Assembly: GCA_026932235.1 (NCBI GenBank)
Contig: JAIXKR010000006.1
Location: 1-64,000, forward strand
Length of the DNA: 64,000 bases
Source: Burkholderiales bacterium
GTDB lineage: Bacteria > Pseudomonadota > Gammaproteobacteria > Burkholderiales > Burkholderiaceae_C
Reading direction: 5' to 3'
The notes under the pieces were generated by a model. It did no database searches and had not been told where the DNA came from. It saw nothing but the letters and a program-made list of their open reading frames with translations. The translations under genes were made by a program, and so were the position numbers. This document shows, in pieces, positions 18,205 to 25,610 of the stretch; the stretch's first letter is position 1, and every line of letters begins with the position of its first letter.

Positions 18205-19040
18205 CCGATCGCGAGCAGTGCCAGCGGCCCTTGCCGCTGGCCCAGGAGGTTGAGCAGATTGTTCAGCATCGCTTCGCTGCCCGGTTCGGCCTCGGCCTGG
18301 CCGCGAAAGCGCAGCTTCGCGCCGGCCCAATGACCGTGGCCGGAAAGCCGCAGCGGGCCTCGCAGCGTCTGCAGCGCCAGGCGCGTTCCCTCGGCGGGGT
18401 CCTGCGCGCCGCTGAGAACGAGGCGGTAGCTGCCGAGCGCCGGCAGCGTGCTCAGGCGCGAGGACAGGTCCTGCAGCCGCAGCTCGGCCTGCCCCGCCAG
18501 ACGCACGCGACCTTGCACCCATTCCACGCTCAGGTCCTCGGCCTGCAGTTGCAGGCTGCCGCCCAGATGCAAGGTGTTGAAGGGTGCGCCCAGGCCCGCG
18601 AGCCAGGCCGCGGGCCAATGGGCATGCGCGGGAGCCGCGCGGTCGATGGCGAGGCGCAGGCGGCCGATGCCCGGCTGCGCGCGCACGCGCAGCGCGTCGT
18701 CGATGCAGCATTCCTGGCGCAGCGCCAGTTCCAGCCCCGGACCGCCCGCGCCGCCGGGCCCGCGCAGGCCTGCGCGCAGGCGCCAATGCAGTCGCCCGGG
18801 CAGCGCACGCGCGTCGCGGCTGCCGGGACCACCGCCGAGCACGGCCACGGCACTGCCCGACCACAGCGTTCCGCGCGCATCGGCAAGCAGCAGCCGCTGC
18901 CCGCTCTGCGCGGCCACCCAGCGCGCGAGCCAGGTCGCCGGGGCGAAGGCGGCGAGCGCCAGCATGGCGCCGAGCAGCGCCCCCGCCACGGCCCAGCGCC
19001 AGGGCGTGCGCAGCGGTGAGGGAGGCAGCGCCCGCGCCAT
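18201..19040 (-). CDS. gspN: Type II secretion protein GspN
   Basis: A 279-residue inner-membrane-anchored protein with one N-terminal transmembrane segment (WAVAGALLGAMLALAAFAPATWL, ~15-37) and a periplasmic beta-rich domain, matching the T2SSN family. GspN is an accessory part present in only some type II systems, with an ill-defined role. Recognition rests on LLLADARGTLWSGSA and on its place between gspM and gspD. It starts 3 bp after gspM ends, and its stop overlaps the possible gspD start. Confidence 0.85.
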   Translation of the reverse strand: MARALPPSPLRTPWRWAVAGALLGAMLALAAFAPATWLARWVAAQSGQRLLLADARGTLWSGSAVAVLGGGPGSRDARALPGRLHWRLRAGLRGPGGAGGPGLELALRQECCIDDALRVRAQPGIGRLRLAIDRAAPAHAHWPAAWLAGLGAPFNTLHLGGSLQLQAEDLSVEWVQGRVRLAGQAELRLQDLSSRLSTLPALGSYRLVLSGAQDPAEGTRLALQTLRGPLRLSGHGHWAGAKLRFRGQAEAEPGSEAMLNNLLNLLGQRQGPLALLAIG

Positions 19041-19043
19041 GCC

Positions 19044-19538
19044 TCAAGCTCCCGGCACGCTCAGCACCAGCGTTCCCGCCAGCGCACCGGCGCCGCTGCC
19101 GCCCGCCTGCAAGGCCAGCCGCAGTTCGAGCGCGCGCGCGCGTGCGCCGACACGCGCTTCGGCGAGGAGATCGCGCAACTCGTCACCGCTCACCCCGGAC
19201 AGCGTGAGCACGATGCGCTCGCCCTGCTCGGTCAGCCTTGCGCGTTCGCCCAGGCGCGCCGTTGCCGCGCGCAGCGCCGCCAGCGCCTGCGTGCGCGGCA
19301 GCGGCGCGATCGCGCGCAGTTGCTGCGCCTCGACGGCCTGGTCCTGCATGCGCTGCAACTCGGCCTGAAGGGTGTCCAGGCGCGGCGGTGCGTCGCGCAG
19401 CGTGCGCAAGGCCGGCTGCAGCGCCAGCGACCACAGCAGGTAGAGGCCCAGCACCCAGGCGGCGAGCAGCACGAGGCGCTGCTCGCGCGCGTCGCGTGCG
19501 CGCCAGGCGCTCAGGAGCGGCTGCAGCGCGGCGTTCAT
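19044..19538 (-). CDS. gspM: Type II secretion platform protein GspM
   Basis: Bitopic inner-membrane protein of 164 residues: short cytoplasmic N-terminus, one transmembrane helix (LVLLAAWVLGLYLLWSLAL, ~22-40), then a coiled-coil-prone stretch and a small ferredoxin-like periplasmic domain. Length and layout fit GspM, which stabilises GspL. Start and stop are tied to its neighbours: its ATG overlaps the gspL stop by 4 bp (ATGA), and gspN begins 3 bp downstream. Sequence identity is low, as usual for GspM, so position carries much of the evidence. Confidence 0.88.
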   Translation of the reverse strand: MNAALQPLLSAWRARDAREQRLVLLAAWVLGLYLLWSLALQPALRTLRDAPPRLDTLQAELQRMQDQAVEAQQLRAIAPLPRTQALAALRAATARLGERARLTEQGERIVLTLSGVSGDELRDLLAEARVGARARALELRLALQAGGSGAGALAGTLVLSVPGA

Positions 19539-20749
19539 CGCGCGTCCTCGAGGGCGAGAACGAGCTGCGCGCCCTCGGCCTGCGCGCGATAGCCGGCCGC
19601 GCGCACGGCGAGCGCGAACTGCTGCTGTTGCGCCGCGGTCCAGGCGACGGTACCGAGAACCAGCCGACCGGGTTCGAAGCGCAGCGCCTGCACCGGGCCC
19701 TGGCCCTCGGGCCAGGCGGCGGCGGCGGCGCCGAGCATGGTCTCCAGGTCGGCGGCCCCGGGCTGGCCGGCGGCCTCGCGCAGGCGCTCGGTCTCGCGCT
19801 GCATCTGCAGCGGCGCGTCCAGCACGACGCGCACCTGCGGATGCGTTTGCTGCAGCAGTTGCACCTGGGCCCGCTGGCGCTCGTGCAAGTCGTGCCGCAG
19901 CTTCCAGGCCCAGGCCTCGAGGCCGGCGAACTGCACCAGCAGCAAGGCCGCGAGACCCCAGCGCAGCGGTCGCCACGCGCGTTCGCGACGCAGGCGCTGC
20001 AGCGCCTCGCGCAGCGCCTGCAGGCCGCGGTGGCGCGGCGCGAACTCGAACTGGCGCAGATTCCAGGCTGAACCCAGCGCGCGCAGCGCACGTTCGGCGT
20101 CAGCGAGAACCTCGACGCCTGCGCCCAGCCAGCGCTCGGCCTCGGCCACGGCGGCCGGATGCGCACTGCACGCGAGCGCCGTGCGCTCGAGCGAGGCCAG
20201 CCGCTGGCGCGCGAGCGTTCCCGAAAGGCGCAGGCAGGCGACGCCGCCACCGTGGCTGTGCACGAGCAGCGGCGCGTGCCCCTCGTCGTCGCCGGGAAGG
20301 AAATGCAGCGTCGCCTCGTCCTGAGGCCAGCTCGACGGTGCGACGCGATCGACCGCGACGCCGCTGCGCTGCAGGTCGGCGAGCACTGCCGCCAGCCGCT
20401 GCCGCTGCACCACCGCGATCCAGCCCGGCTTGCCGCTGCCGGCCGCGCCATCCAGCGCCAGGTGCAAGGCTTCGTCGTCCTCGAGCAACTGCTCCTCGAG
20501 CACCGCGCCGAGCGCGGCACGCCGCCGCGCCGGCGGCGCCTTGGGCAGGGTCGCGTGTTGCCAGCTCACGTCGACATCGGCCAGCAGCAGCGTCGTCTCG
20601 CCGGCGCGCGGCAGCAGCGCCGCTGGGGCCTGGCCCGAGCGCGTCACCTGGCGGCCATCGGCGCTGAAAACCCAGCCGTACTCGGCCGGCAGCGCGGCGG
20701 CCGCGTCGGTGCGCGGTCGCGGCGGCAGGAGGATGACGAGCGCGGACAT
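19535..20749 (-). CDS. gspL: Type II secretion protein GspL
   Basis: A 404-residue platform protein linking GspE to GspM. It has a cytoplasmic actin-like domain (~1-235), a transmembrane helix around residues 255-275 (RWGLAALLLVQFAGLEAWAW), a coiled coil (HDLHERQRAQVQLLQQ), and a periplasmic domain. The ATG at 20749 (MSALVILLPPRPRTD) fits the family start; an in-frame ATG at 20803 adds an arginine-rich run. A 136-bp gap separates it from gspK, the only real gap in the leftward gsp operon. Confidence 0.92.
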   Translation of the reverse strand: MSALVILLPPRPRTDAAAALPAEYGWVFSADGRQVTRSGQAPAALLPRAGETTLLLADVDVSWQHATLPKAPPARRRAALGAVLEEQLLEDDEALHLALDGAAGSGKPGWIAVVQRQRLAAVLADLQRSGVAVDRVAPSSWPQDEATLHFLPGDDEGHAPLLVHSHGGGVACLRLSGTLARQRLASLERTALACSAHPAAVAEAERWLGAGVEVLADAERALRALGSAWNLRQFEFAPRHRGLQALREALQRLRRERAWRPLRWGLAALLLVQFAGLEAWAWKLRHDLHERQRAQVQLLQQTHPQVRVVLDAPLQMQRETERLREAAGQPGAADLETMLGAAAAAWPEGQGPVQALRFEPGRLVLGTVAWTAAQQQQFALAVRAAGYRAQAEGAQLVLALEDAR

Positions 20750-20885
20750 CAAGGGCAGTCGACGGCGGTTGCACGACGCCGGGCTTCGGGGCACGAAGCG
20801 CACCGTCGCCCGGGAGTGGTGGCGGCTATTGTCGCCGTCGTCTCGGCCACGCTTGCGGCGGCGGCAGGGGCGTCGAGTCCGTGGC

Positions 20886-21878
20886 TCATCCGCCCGGCCC
20901 GGACAGGCTGCGGCGATCGCTGCGGAGGAGGTTCACCTGCGCGCCGGCGCCGACACCCCGACGCTCGAAGAGCCAGCGCTCCTCGAGCAGGCGATCGTCC
21001 CAGCGCAGCCGCGCCTGCACCTCGAAGTGGCTCGAGTGCACGCCCACGCGCGCCTCGTCCAGTGCGATGCCCGCTGGAAGCAATGACCGCAGCGCCGCCA
21101 CCGACAGCGCCGGATCGCGTTGCAGCGTCTGCGCCAGGCGCTGCGCGTCGGGCAACTCGAGGCCGTCGATCGCCGCGAGCAGCGCCGGTGCCGCGGCGGT
21201 GTTGGCATTCAGCGCCGTGCGCGCCGGCAGCAGGGTCACGTAGGGGAGGATCGCCTGCAGACCCGGGGCGTCGAGGCCGAGCCAGGCGATCTGCTCGACG
21301 CGCTGCGGCGCCAGCGGTGCCGTCGGCTCGTGCGAGTGCCAGGCGGCGGCGAGGCGGCTCGCGAGGCGGTCGGCCAGCGTCGCGTCGGCGCCGGCCGCGA
21401 CGCAAAGGCGCCCCAGTGCAGCGATCTCGGCGGGAACCGGTTGACCGTCGTCCGCGACCAGGCGGCGCAGGTTGTAGCGCGACTGGGCATCGTCGATCTC
21501 ACCCGAGAGGTAGAGGTCGAGCGCATCGCTGCCGCCGTCGGCGCCGTCGGCGCCGCTCGCGGCGAGGAACTGCGACAGGCGCGACTCCTCGAGCTTGCGC
21601 GCCCAGCCCGCGTTGGGCGGGAAGGCGCGGCCGGCGTCGCTGCGCAGCATGAGCCGCGCCCAGTCCTGTGCGCCGACGAGAATCCAGCCCGCCTGTGCAC
21701 GCACGCGCTCGGCCGCCAGCAGGTCGACTGCGCGCTGCTGCGTCCAGACCATCGCCGCTGCGGCGCTCGCCACCAGCGTGAGGATGAGCATCGCCAGCAG
21801 CAGCGCCGCGCCGCGCTGCGCGGCTGCGGTGCGCATGCGCGGCGGCGGCGAGGCCACCCGGCGAGGGTTCGCGCTCAT
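20886..21878 (-). CDS. gspK: Type II secretion minor pseudopilin GspK
   Basis: Large minor pseudopilin of 330 residues that caps the pseudopilus tip with GspI and GspJ. A type III/prepilin-like N-terminus is followed by a hydrophobic helix (GAALLLAMLILTLVASAAAAM, ~24-43) and the GspK globular domain with SGEIDDAQSRYNLRRL and an inserted alpha domain. GspK lacks the conserved Glu5, as expected (the helix starts after Arg-Gly). The ATG overlaps the gspJ stop (ATGA at 21875-21878); a second ATG 14 codons in is also possible. Confidence 0.93.
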   Translation of the reverse strand: MSANPRRVASPPPRMRTAAAQRGAALLLAMLILTLVASAAAAMVWTQQRAVDLLAAERVRAQAGWILVGAQDWARLMLRSDAGRAFPPNAGWARKLEESRLSQFLAASGADGADGGSDALDLYLSGEIDDAQSRYNLRRLVADDGQPVPAEIAALGRLCVAAGADATLADRLASRLAAAWHSHEPTAPLAPQRVEQIAWLGLDAPGLQAILPYVTLLPARTALNANTAAAPALLAAIDGLELPDAQRLAQTLQRDPALSVAALRSLLPAGIALDEARVGVHSSHFEVQARLRWDDRLLEERWLFERRGVGAGAQVNLLRSDRRSLSGPGG

Positions 21879-22510
21879 CGGCCGCCGACGACGAGGACGT
21901 CGCGCGTCAGCGTGCGGCCGCCGGCAAGCTGCAGCACGAGGCGAATGCCGCGGGGCAGGAGCTCGACGCTGCGTGCGGAGCCGCTGGCCGCGTCTGCGGC
22001 GGCGGGTGCCAGGTCGGCGCTCGACTGCGCATTGCTCCAGGCGTTGCCGCGGTAGAAGTAGAGCTGCCAGCCCTCGACGTCGTCCAGCAGCGTCAGCGCG
22101 GCGACCGTTCCGGTCTGCAGTTGCTGGCTTTGCAGCCAGGTCTGCTGCAGCGTGCCGAGCTGCGTCGTCGGCGGCGCGGCCCAGCGCGACCATCGCGTGC
22201 CGTCGAGCGTCCAGGCCACGAGCTGCAGCGCGCCGTCGCTGCGCCGCACCAGGCGCAGCGTGCGACCGTCGAATGACAACGCGGGCACGCCGGCGTCGGC
22301 CTGCAGGCGCTGCAAGTCGGTCTCCCACTGCGCGACGACGGTGGCCAGACGCGTCGTGCGGTCGACGCCGGCGCGGCCGGCGTCGCGGCTGGCGAGCACG
22401 CCGTCGATGCCGCGCCAGGCGAGCGCGGCCATGAGCGCCATCACCGCCAGCGCCACCAGCACCTCGACGAGCGTGAAGCCGCGCACGCGGCCGGGCCGGC
22501 GCCTGTCCAT
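21875..22510 (-). CDS. gspJ: Type II secretion minor pseudopilin GspJ
   Basis: A 211-residue minor pseudopilin. Prepilin cleavage site G-FTLVEVLVALAVMALMA is at residues ~11-27, with Glu at +5. The rest is the beta-rich GspJ domain (LYFYRGNAWSNAQSS, GIRLVLQLAGGRTLTRD). Its ATG shares one base with the gspI stop and its own stop overlaps the gspK start. Members of this group are cleaved by the prepilin peptidase GspO/PilD, which is not encoded in this window. Confidence 0.94.
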   Translation of the reverse strand: MDRRRPGRVRGFTLVEVLVALAVMALMAALAWRGIDGVLASRDAGRAGVDRTTRLATVVAQWETDLQRLQADAGVPALSFDGRTLRLVRRSDGALQLVAWTLDGTRWSRWAAPPTTQLGTLQQTWLQSQQLQTGTVAALTLLDDVEGWQLYFYRGNAWSNAQSSADLAPAAADAASGSARSVELLPRGIRLVLQLAGGRTLTRDVLVVGGR

Positions 22511-22881
22511 CAATAGCGAGAAATCACGGTGGTGAGCGTCACCAGCGGGTGCCCGGCCTCGTCGCGCACGACGGCGTCGATGCGGCGCATGTTCGGGTTC
22601 GGCGTCGGTCGCGTGATGAGCTGTCCGGCCCAGCTGCGCCCGAGCTGCTCGCAGCGGAAGTCGGCGTCGCCGATGCCGGGCAGCACGCGCGAGAGGCGCA
22701 GGCCGACGAGCTGGTTGTCGGCGCACCACTGCGCGGCGGTGACTTCGTGCAGGCGCTGCGCGTTCTCGATCACCGCCTGCGAGGCGCGCGCACCGGCGGC
22801 GAGCGCAACGGCGACGATCGCCAGCGCCACCATCACCTCGACGAGCGTGAAGCCGCGCGCCGCGCGCATCGCCAGGCTCAT
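22510..22881 (-). CDS. gspI: Type II secretion minor pseudopilin GspI
   Basis: A 123-residue minor pseudopilin: cleavage site G-FTLVEVMVALAIVAVALAA (~10-28) and the GspI domain, including WCADNQLVGLRL and a conserved Arg-rich C-terminal part. The ATG at 22881 overlaps the gspH stop by 4 bp. An upstream in-frame extension is only Arg/Ala low complexity from the shadow frame of gspH. Confidence 0.94.
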   Translation of the reverse strand: MSLAMRAARGFTLVEVMVALAIVAVALAAGARASQAVIENAQRLHEVTAAQWCADNQLVGLRLSRVLPGIGDADFRCEQLGRSWAGQLITRPTPNPNMRRIDAVVRDEAGHPLVTLTTVISRY

Positions 22882-23378
22882 TGCGCGCGCGCCTCGGCGT
22901 CCAGCAGCGCGAAGGGCTGCAGCCCGTCGGTGCCGACGCTGACCTGCTGCGCGCCACGGCGCAGCGTCACGCGCTGCGCACCGATCAAGGGCTCGGGGCC
23001 GAGCGTGAGCACGCCGCGCCCGCCGTCGACCTCGGCGACGAGGGGCTCTTCGCCGTCCGCGGCGAGCCATCGGGTGGGCAGCTTGCTCGAGGCCGGCAGG
23101 CCGGTGAAGCGAAACGCCTGGTCGGGGATTTCGGGCGTCGGGCGCCAGACCACCACGAGCGCCGCCGCACGCGCCTGGGCGCGTGCGTTCTCCAGCAGGC
23201 TGGCCAGGCGCAGCGCCTCGCGCTCCAGCCGGTCCTGCGCGCTGTCGCGCAAGGACAGGCCGACGCCGGCGCTGGCGAGCGCCACCAGCGCGACCACGAC
23301 CAGCAGTTCGACCAGCGTGAAACCCGCCGTCCCGCGTCCTGCCGGATGCGGGCTATTGCCAGGAGCCGATGTCGGCAT
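22878..23378 (-). CDS. gspH: Type II secretion minor pseudopilin GspH
   Basis: A 166-residue minor pseudopilin with cleavage site G-FTLVELLVVVALVALASAG (~19-37), Glu at +5, and the GspH/FimT domain (SLLENARAQARAAALVVVW). It is the only overlap longer than 4 bp in the pseudopilin run: its start lies 26 bp inside the end of gspG. A later start is not available before the prepilin signal, so the overlap is real. Confidence 0.93.
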   Translation of the reverse strand: MPTSAPGNSPHPAGRGTAGFTLVELLVVVALVALASAGVGLSLRDSAQDRLEREALRLASLLENARAQARAAALVVVWRPTPEIPDQAFRFTGLPASSKLPTRWLAADGEEPLVAEVDGGRGVLTLGPEPLIGAQRVTLRRGAQQVSVGTDGLQPFALLDAEARAQ

Positions 23379-23784
23379 CCTTGCCCTCGCCCCCCGGCTG
23401 GCCGTCGGCGCCGAAGCTGAAGACGTCGATCTCGCCGCGTACGCCCGGGTTCAGGTACTGGTAGGGGCGGCCCCAGGGATCGGCCGGCAGCTTGTCGAGG
23501 TAGGGCCGCCAGTTCGCCGGCGGCACGCCCGCGGCCGGTTTTTGCACCAGCGCCTGCAGGCCTTGCTCGGCGTCGGGATAGCGCAGGTTGTCCAGCTTGT
23601 AGAGCTTGAGTGCCTGCACGAGGTTGTTGACGTCGGTGCGCGCGGCGGTGGCGCGCGCGTCGTCGGTGCGGTCGAGCACGTTGGGCACGATCAGCGCCGC
23701 CAGCACGCCGATGATCACCAGCACGACCATCAGCTCGATCAGCGTGAAGCCACGGGGCGCGCGCAGGGAAGGTCGATCTTGCAT
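23353..23784 (-). CDS. gspG: Type II secretion major pseudopilin GspG
   Basis: Major pseudopilin, 143 residues, first gene of the leftward operon. The prepilin site G-FTLIELMVVLVIIGVLAAL (~12-30) and the C-terminal calcium-site region GADGQPGGEGKDADIGSW are classic GspG features. The ATG at 23784 begins MQDRPSLRAPRG, giving a short basic leader. It is divergent from gspC across 98 bp, so the operon promoter must lie in or near 23785-23882. Confidence 0.97.
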   Translation of the reverse strand: MQDRPSLRAPRGFTLIELMVVLVIIGVLAALIVPNVLDRTDDARATAARTDVNNLVQALKLYKLDNLRYPDAEQGLQALVQKPAAGVPPANWRPYLDKLPADPWGRPYQYLNPGVRGEIDVFSFGADGQPGGEGKDADIGSWQ

Positions 23785-23870
23785 GGGGCAGCAGCGGCAG
23801 GCGGCGCCGGACGCACCGCGATCGCGGGAAATGGGAGGGCGGGTGCCCTGGGCGGGGTCGGTCGGCGAAT

Positions 23871-23876
23871 CATAAT
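23871..23876 (+). promoter_or_regulatory. Candidate -10 box for gspC
   Basis: CATAAT ends 6 nt before the first gspC ATG (23883) with no Shine-Dalgarno between. If this is the -10, the message would be leaderless or translation would begin at the in-frame ATG 12 nt later (23895). Confidence 0.4.
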
Positions 23877-23882
23877 CGCCGC

Positions 23883-24434
23883 ATGTGGGCGCGCATGCTG
23901 GCCTTCCTCGTCTGGGCGCTGGTGGCCGCAGGCGCCGTCGCCTGGGGCCTGAAGCTGTTCGCGCGAGCGCTGCCCGTGCCGCCGCATGCCACCGTGGCGG
24001 TGCTCGCGCCGGCCGCAGGCGGCGACTGGTCGCGCCTCTTCGGGCGGACGCCGCCGCCGGCCGCGATGCCGCAGGCGACGGTGCCGGAGCCGGCGGCGGG
24101 CGATCGCTTCCGGCTGCTGGGCGTCGTGGCCGCGCGTGCAGCACCGACCGCGGCGCCGGGCGTGGCGCTGATCGCGATCGACGGCAAGTCGCCGCGCGCC
24201 GTGCGCGTCGGTGCCGTGGTCGAGGGCGACTGGGTGCTGCAGGCGGTTCAGCCGCGCGCGGCGGTGATCGGTCCGCGCGGCGGCGCGGCGGCGTTGCAGC
24301 TCGAATTGCCGGCGCTGCCGCCGCCTTCCGCAACGGCCCCCGCGGTGCCCGCGGCAGCACCGCCGCGCGTGCCGCCGCCGCTGCGGTCGGGACTTCCGGC
24401 GCCGCCGCAGAACCCGCGGAGCCGGGAGCGCTGA
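23883..24434 (+). CDS. gspC: Type II secretion inner-membrane protein GspC (no PDZ domain)
   Basis: A 183-residue bitopic protein: N-terminal transmembrane helix (MLAFLVWALVAAGAVAWGLKL), a linker, and the HR domain (RFRLLGVVAARAAPTAAPGVALIAIDGKSPRAVRVG, seen as two adjacent segments) that contacts the GspD N0 domain. It then ends in a Pro/Ala-rich tail; there is no PDZ or coiled-coil domain as in longer GspC. It is divergent from gspG, so it is regulated apart from, or by the same control region as, the other gsp genes. Confidence 0.85.
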   Translation: MWARMLAFLVWALVAAGAVAWGLKLFARALPVPPHATVAVLAPAAGGDWSRLFGRTPPPAAMPQATVPEPAAGDRFRLLGVVAARAAPTAAPGVALIAIDGKSPRAVRVGAVVEGDWVLQAVQPRAAVIGPRGGAAALQLELPALPPPSATAPAVPAAAPPRVPPPLRSGLPAPPQNPRSRER

Positions 24435-24466
24435 ACGGCGCCGGGCGCGCCTCGTGCCTGGCGCCG

Positions 24467-25561
24467 TCAGTCCGTCGCCGGGTCGTCGACGCGATCGAAG
24501 GCGTCGAGTTCCCCGCGCACGCTCTCGAAGGTCTCGTCACCCGGGGCCGGTTCGTCGTCGCTGACGTCGGTGAGCAGCGCCGCGGCGCATCGGATCATGG
24601 GCCACGCCAGCGTCGCGCCGGTGCCGTCCATGCTCTGCAGGCCGAGCTCGAGCAGCGCCGAGGCGCGAAAGAGGTTCAGCGCCTGGTCCAGGCCTTGGTG
24701 TGCGTGGCTGCGGCAGAAGACGCAGTAGTCGGTGACCGCGGGCGCGATGCGTGCCGCCACGAACAGTGCGGCGCAGGCCGCCATGCCGTCGATCACGAGC
24801 AGGTGGCGGCGGCTCGACGCGACGAGCATGACGCCGACCATCACCGCGATGTCGAAGCCGCCGAGCGCGGCGAGCGCGGTGCTCGGCTCGACCGCCTCGT
24901 GATGGCGCATGAGTGCGGCCTGGCCGACCCGGGTCAGGCGCGCGAGTTCCGCGCGTGCCATATCCGGACCGCTCGCCAGCAGGTCCGGCAGCGCGCAGTC
25001 GGCGAGGCGGGAGAGGACGAGCGCGGCGCTGAAGTCCGCGCCGATGCCCAGGCTGGCGTAGATGGAGAAGTTTCCGCGCAGCCGGTAGCCGAGCTGCATG
25101 CCCGCCCGCATCGCGGCCTGGCACTGCTCGACCGACATCGCCGCGGTGAGGCGGGCGTTGCGCGTGCCGTGGGCGATCTTGCGCACCATCAGGCGCTCGT
25201 GTGCCTTCAGCTCGGCGGCGACGCCGCAGTCGATCACCGTCAGCTCGAGCTGCTGCGCGCGCGCCAGGCCCGCCAGCGGCAGGCGGCCGTCGAGCAGGCG
25301 CTGCACGCGCTCGTGCGTCGGCGTCGCGTCGGCGTCGACGAGGCCCTCCACCGCGACGCCGTGGTCGGCGGCGAAGACGAGCAGTTGCGGATCGCTGAAC
25401 TGCGGCTTGAGCGTGCGCTGCATCAGGCCCAGGCGCAGCGCCAGCGGCTCGAGCTCGCCGAGGCTGCCGCCGGCCTGGCTGCGCCGACGCAGCGCCGCGA
25501 CGAGCTCGCGTTCGAGGTGCGGATGCGAGGTCGGCGAGACCAGCGAGCGGGAGGGCTGCAT
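24467..25561 (-). CDS. CobT-like phosphoribosyltransferase family protein (orphan)
   Basis: A 364-residue protein of the nicotinate-nucleotide:dimethylbenzimidazole phosphoribosyltransferase fold. LVFAADHGVAVEG (~61-73), VIDCGVAAELK, LGIGADFSAAL, and GGFDIAVMVGVML match CobT landmarks. The region that holds the catalytic Glu of CobT (EG-[ST]-G-A) reads MDGTGA here (~311-316), so the Glu is Asp. The usual GIGNTT loop reads GIGADF. No cobalamin genes are adjacent. It may be a divergent CobT, a base-activating paralogue with different specificity, or a non-catalytic relative. The C-terminus ends with an acidic tail. Confidence 0.75.
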   Translation of the reverse strand: MQPSRSLVSPTSHPHLERELVAALRRRSQAGGSLGELEPLALRLGLMQRTLKPQFSDPQLLVFAADHGVAVEGLVDADATPTHERVQRLLDGRLPLAGLARAQQLELTVIDCGVAAELKAHERLMVRKIAHGTRNARLTAAMSVEQCQAAMRAGMQLGYRLRGNFSIYASLGIGADFSAALVLSRLADCALPDLLASGPDMARAELARLTRVGQAALMRHHEAVEPSTALAALGGFDIAVMVGVMLVASSRRHLLVIDGMAACAALFVAARIAPAVTDYCVFCRSHAHQGLDQALNLFRASALLELGLQSMDGTGATLAWPMIRCAAALLTDVSDDEPAPGDETFESVRGELDAFDRVDDPATD

Positions 25562-25610
25562 GGCACGGCAGTCTACGGGCTGCGTCGGCTCCGGCGTCGC
25601 GCGTTCGTGG

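Noticed and set aside
14590..18333. A 1247-codon plus-strand ORF opposite gspE and gspD
   Set aside because: Antisense shadow of two clear gsp genes, same composition bias.
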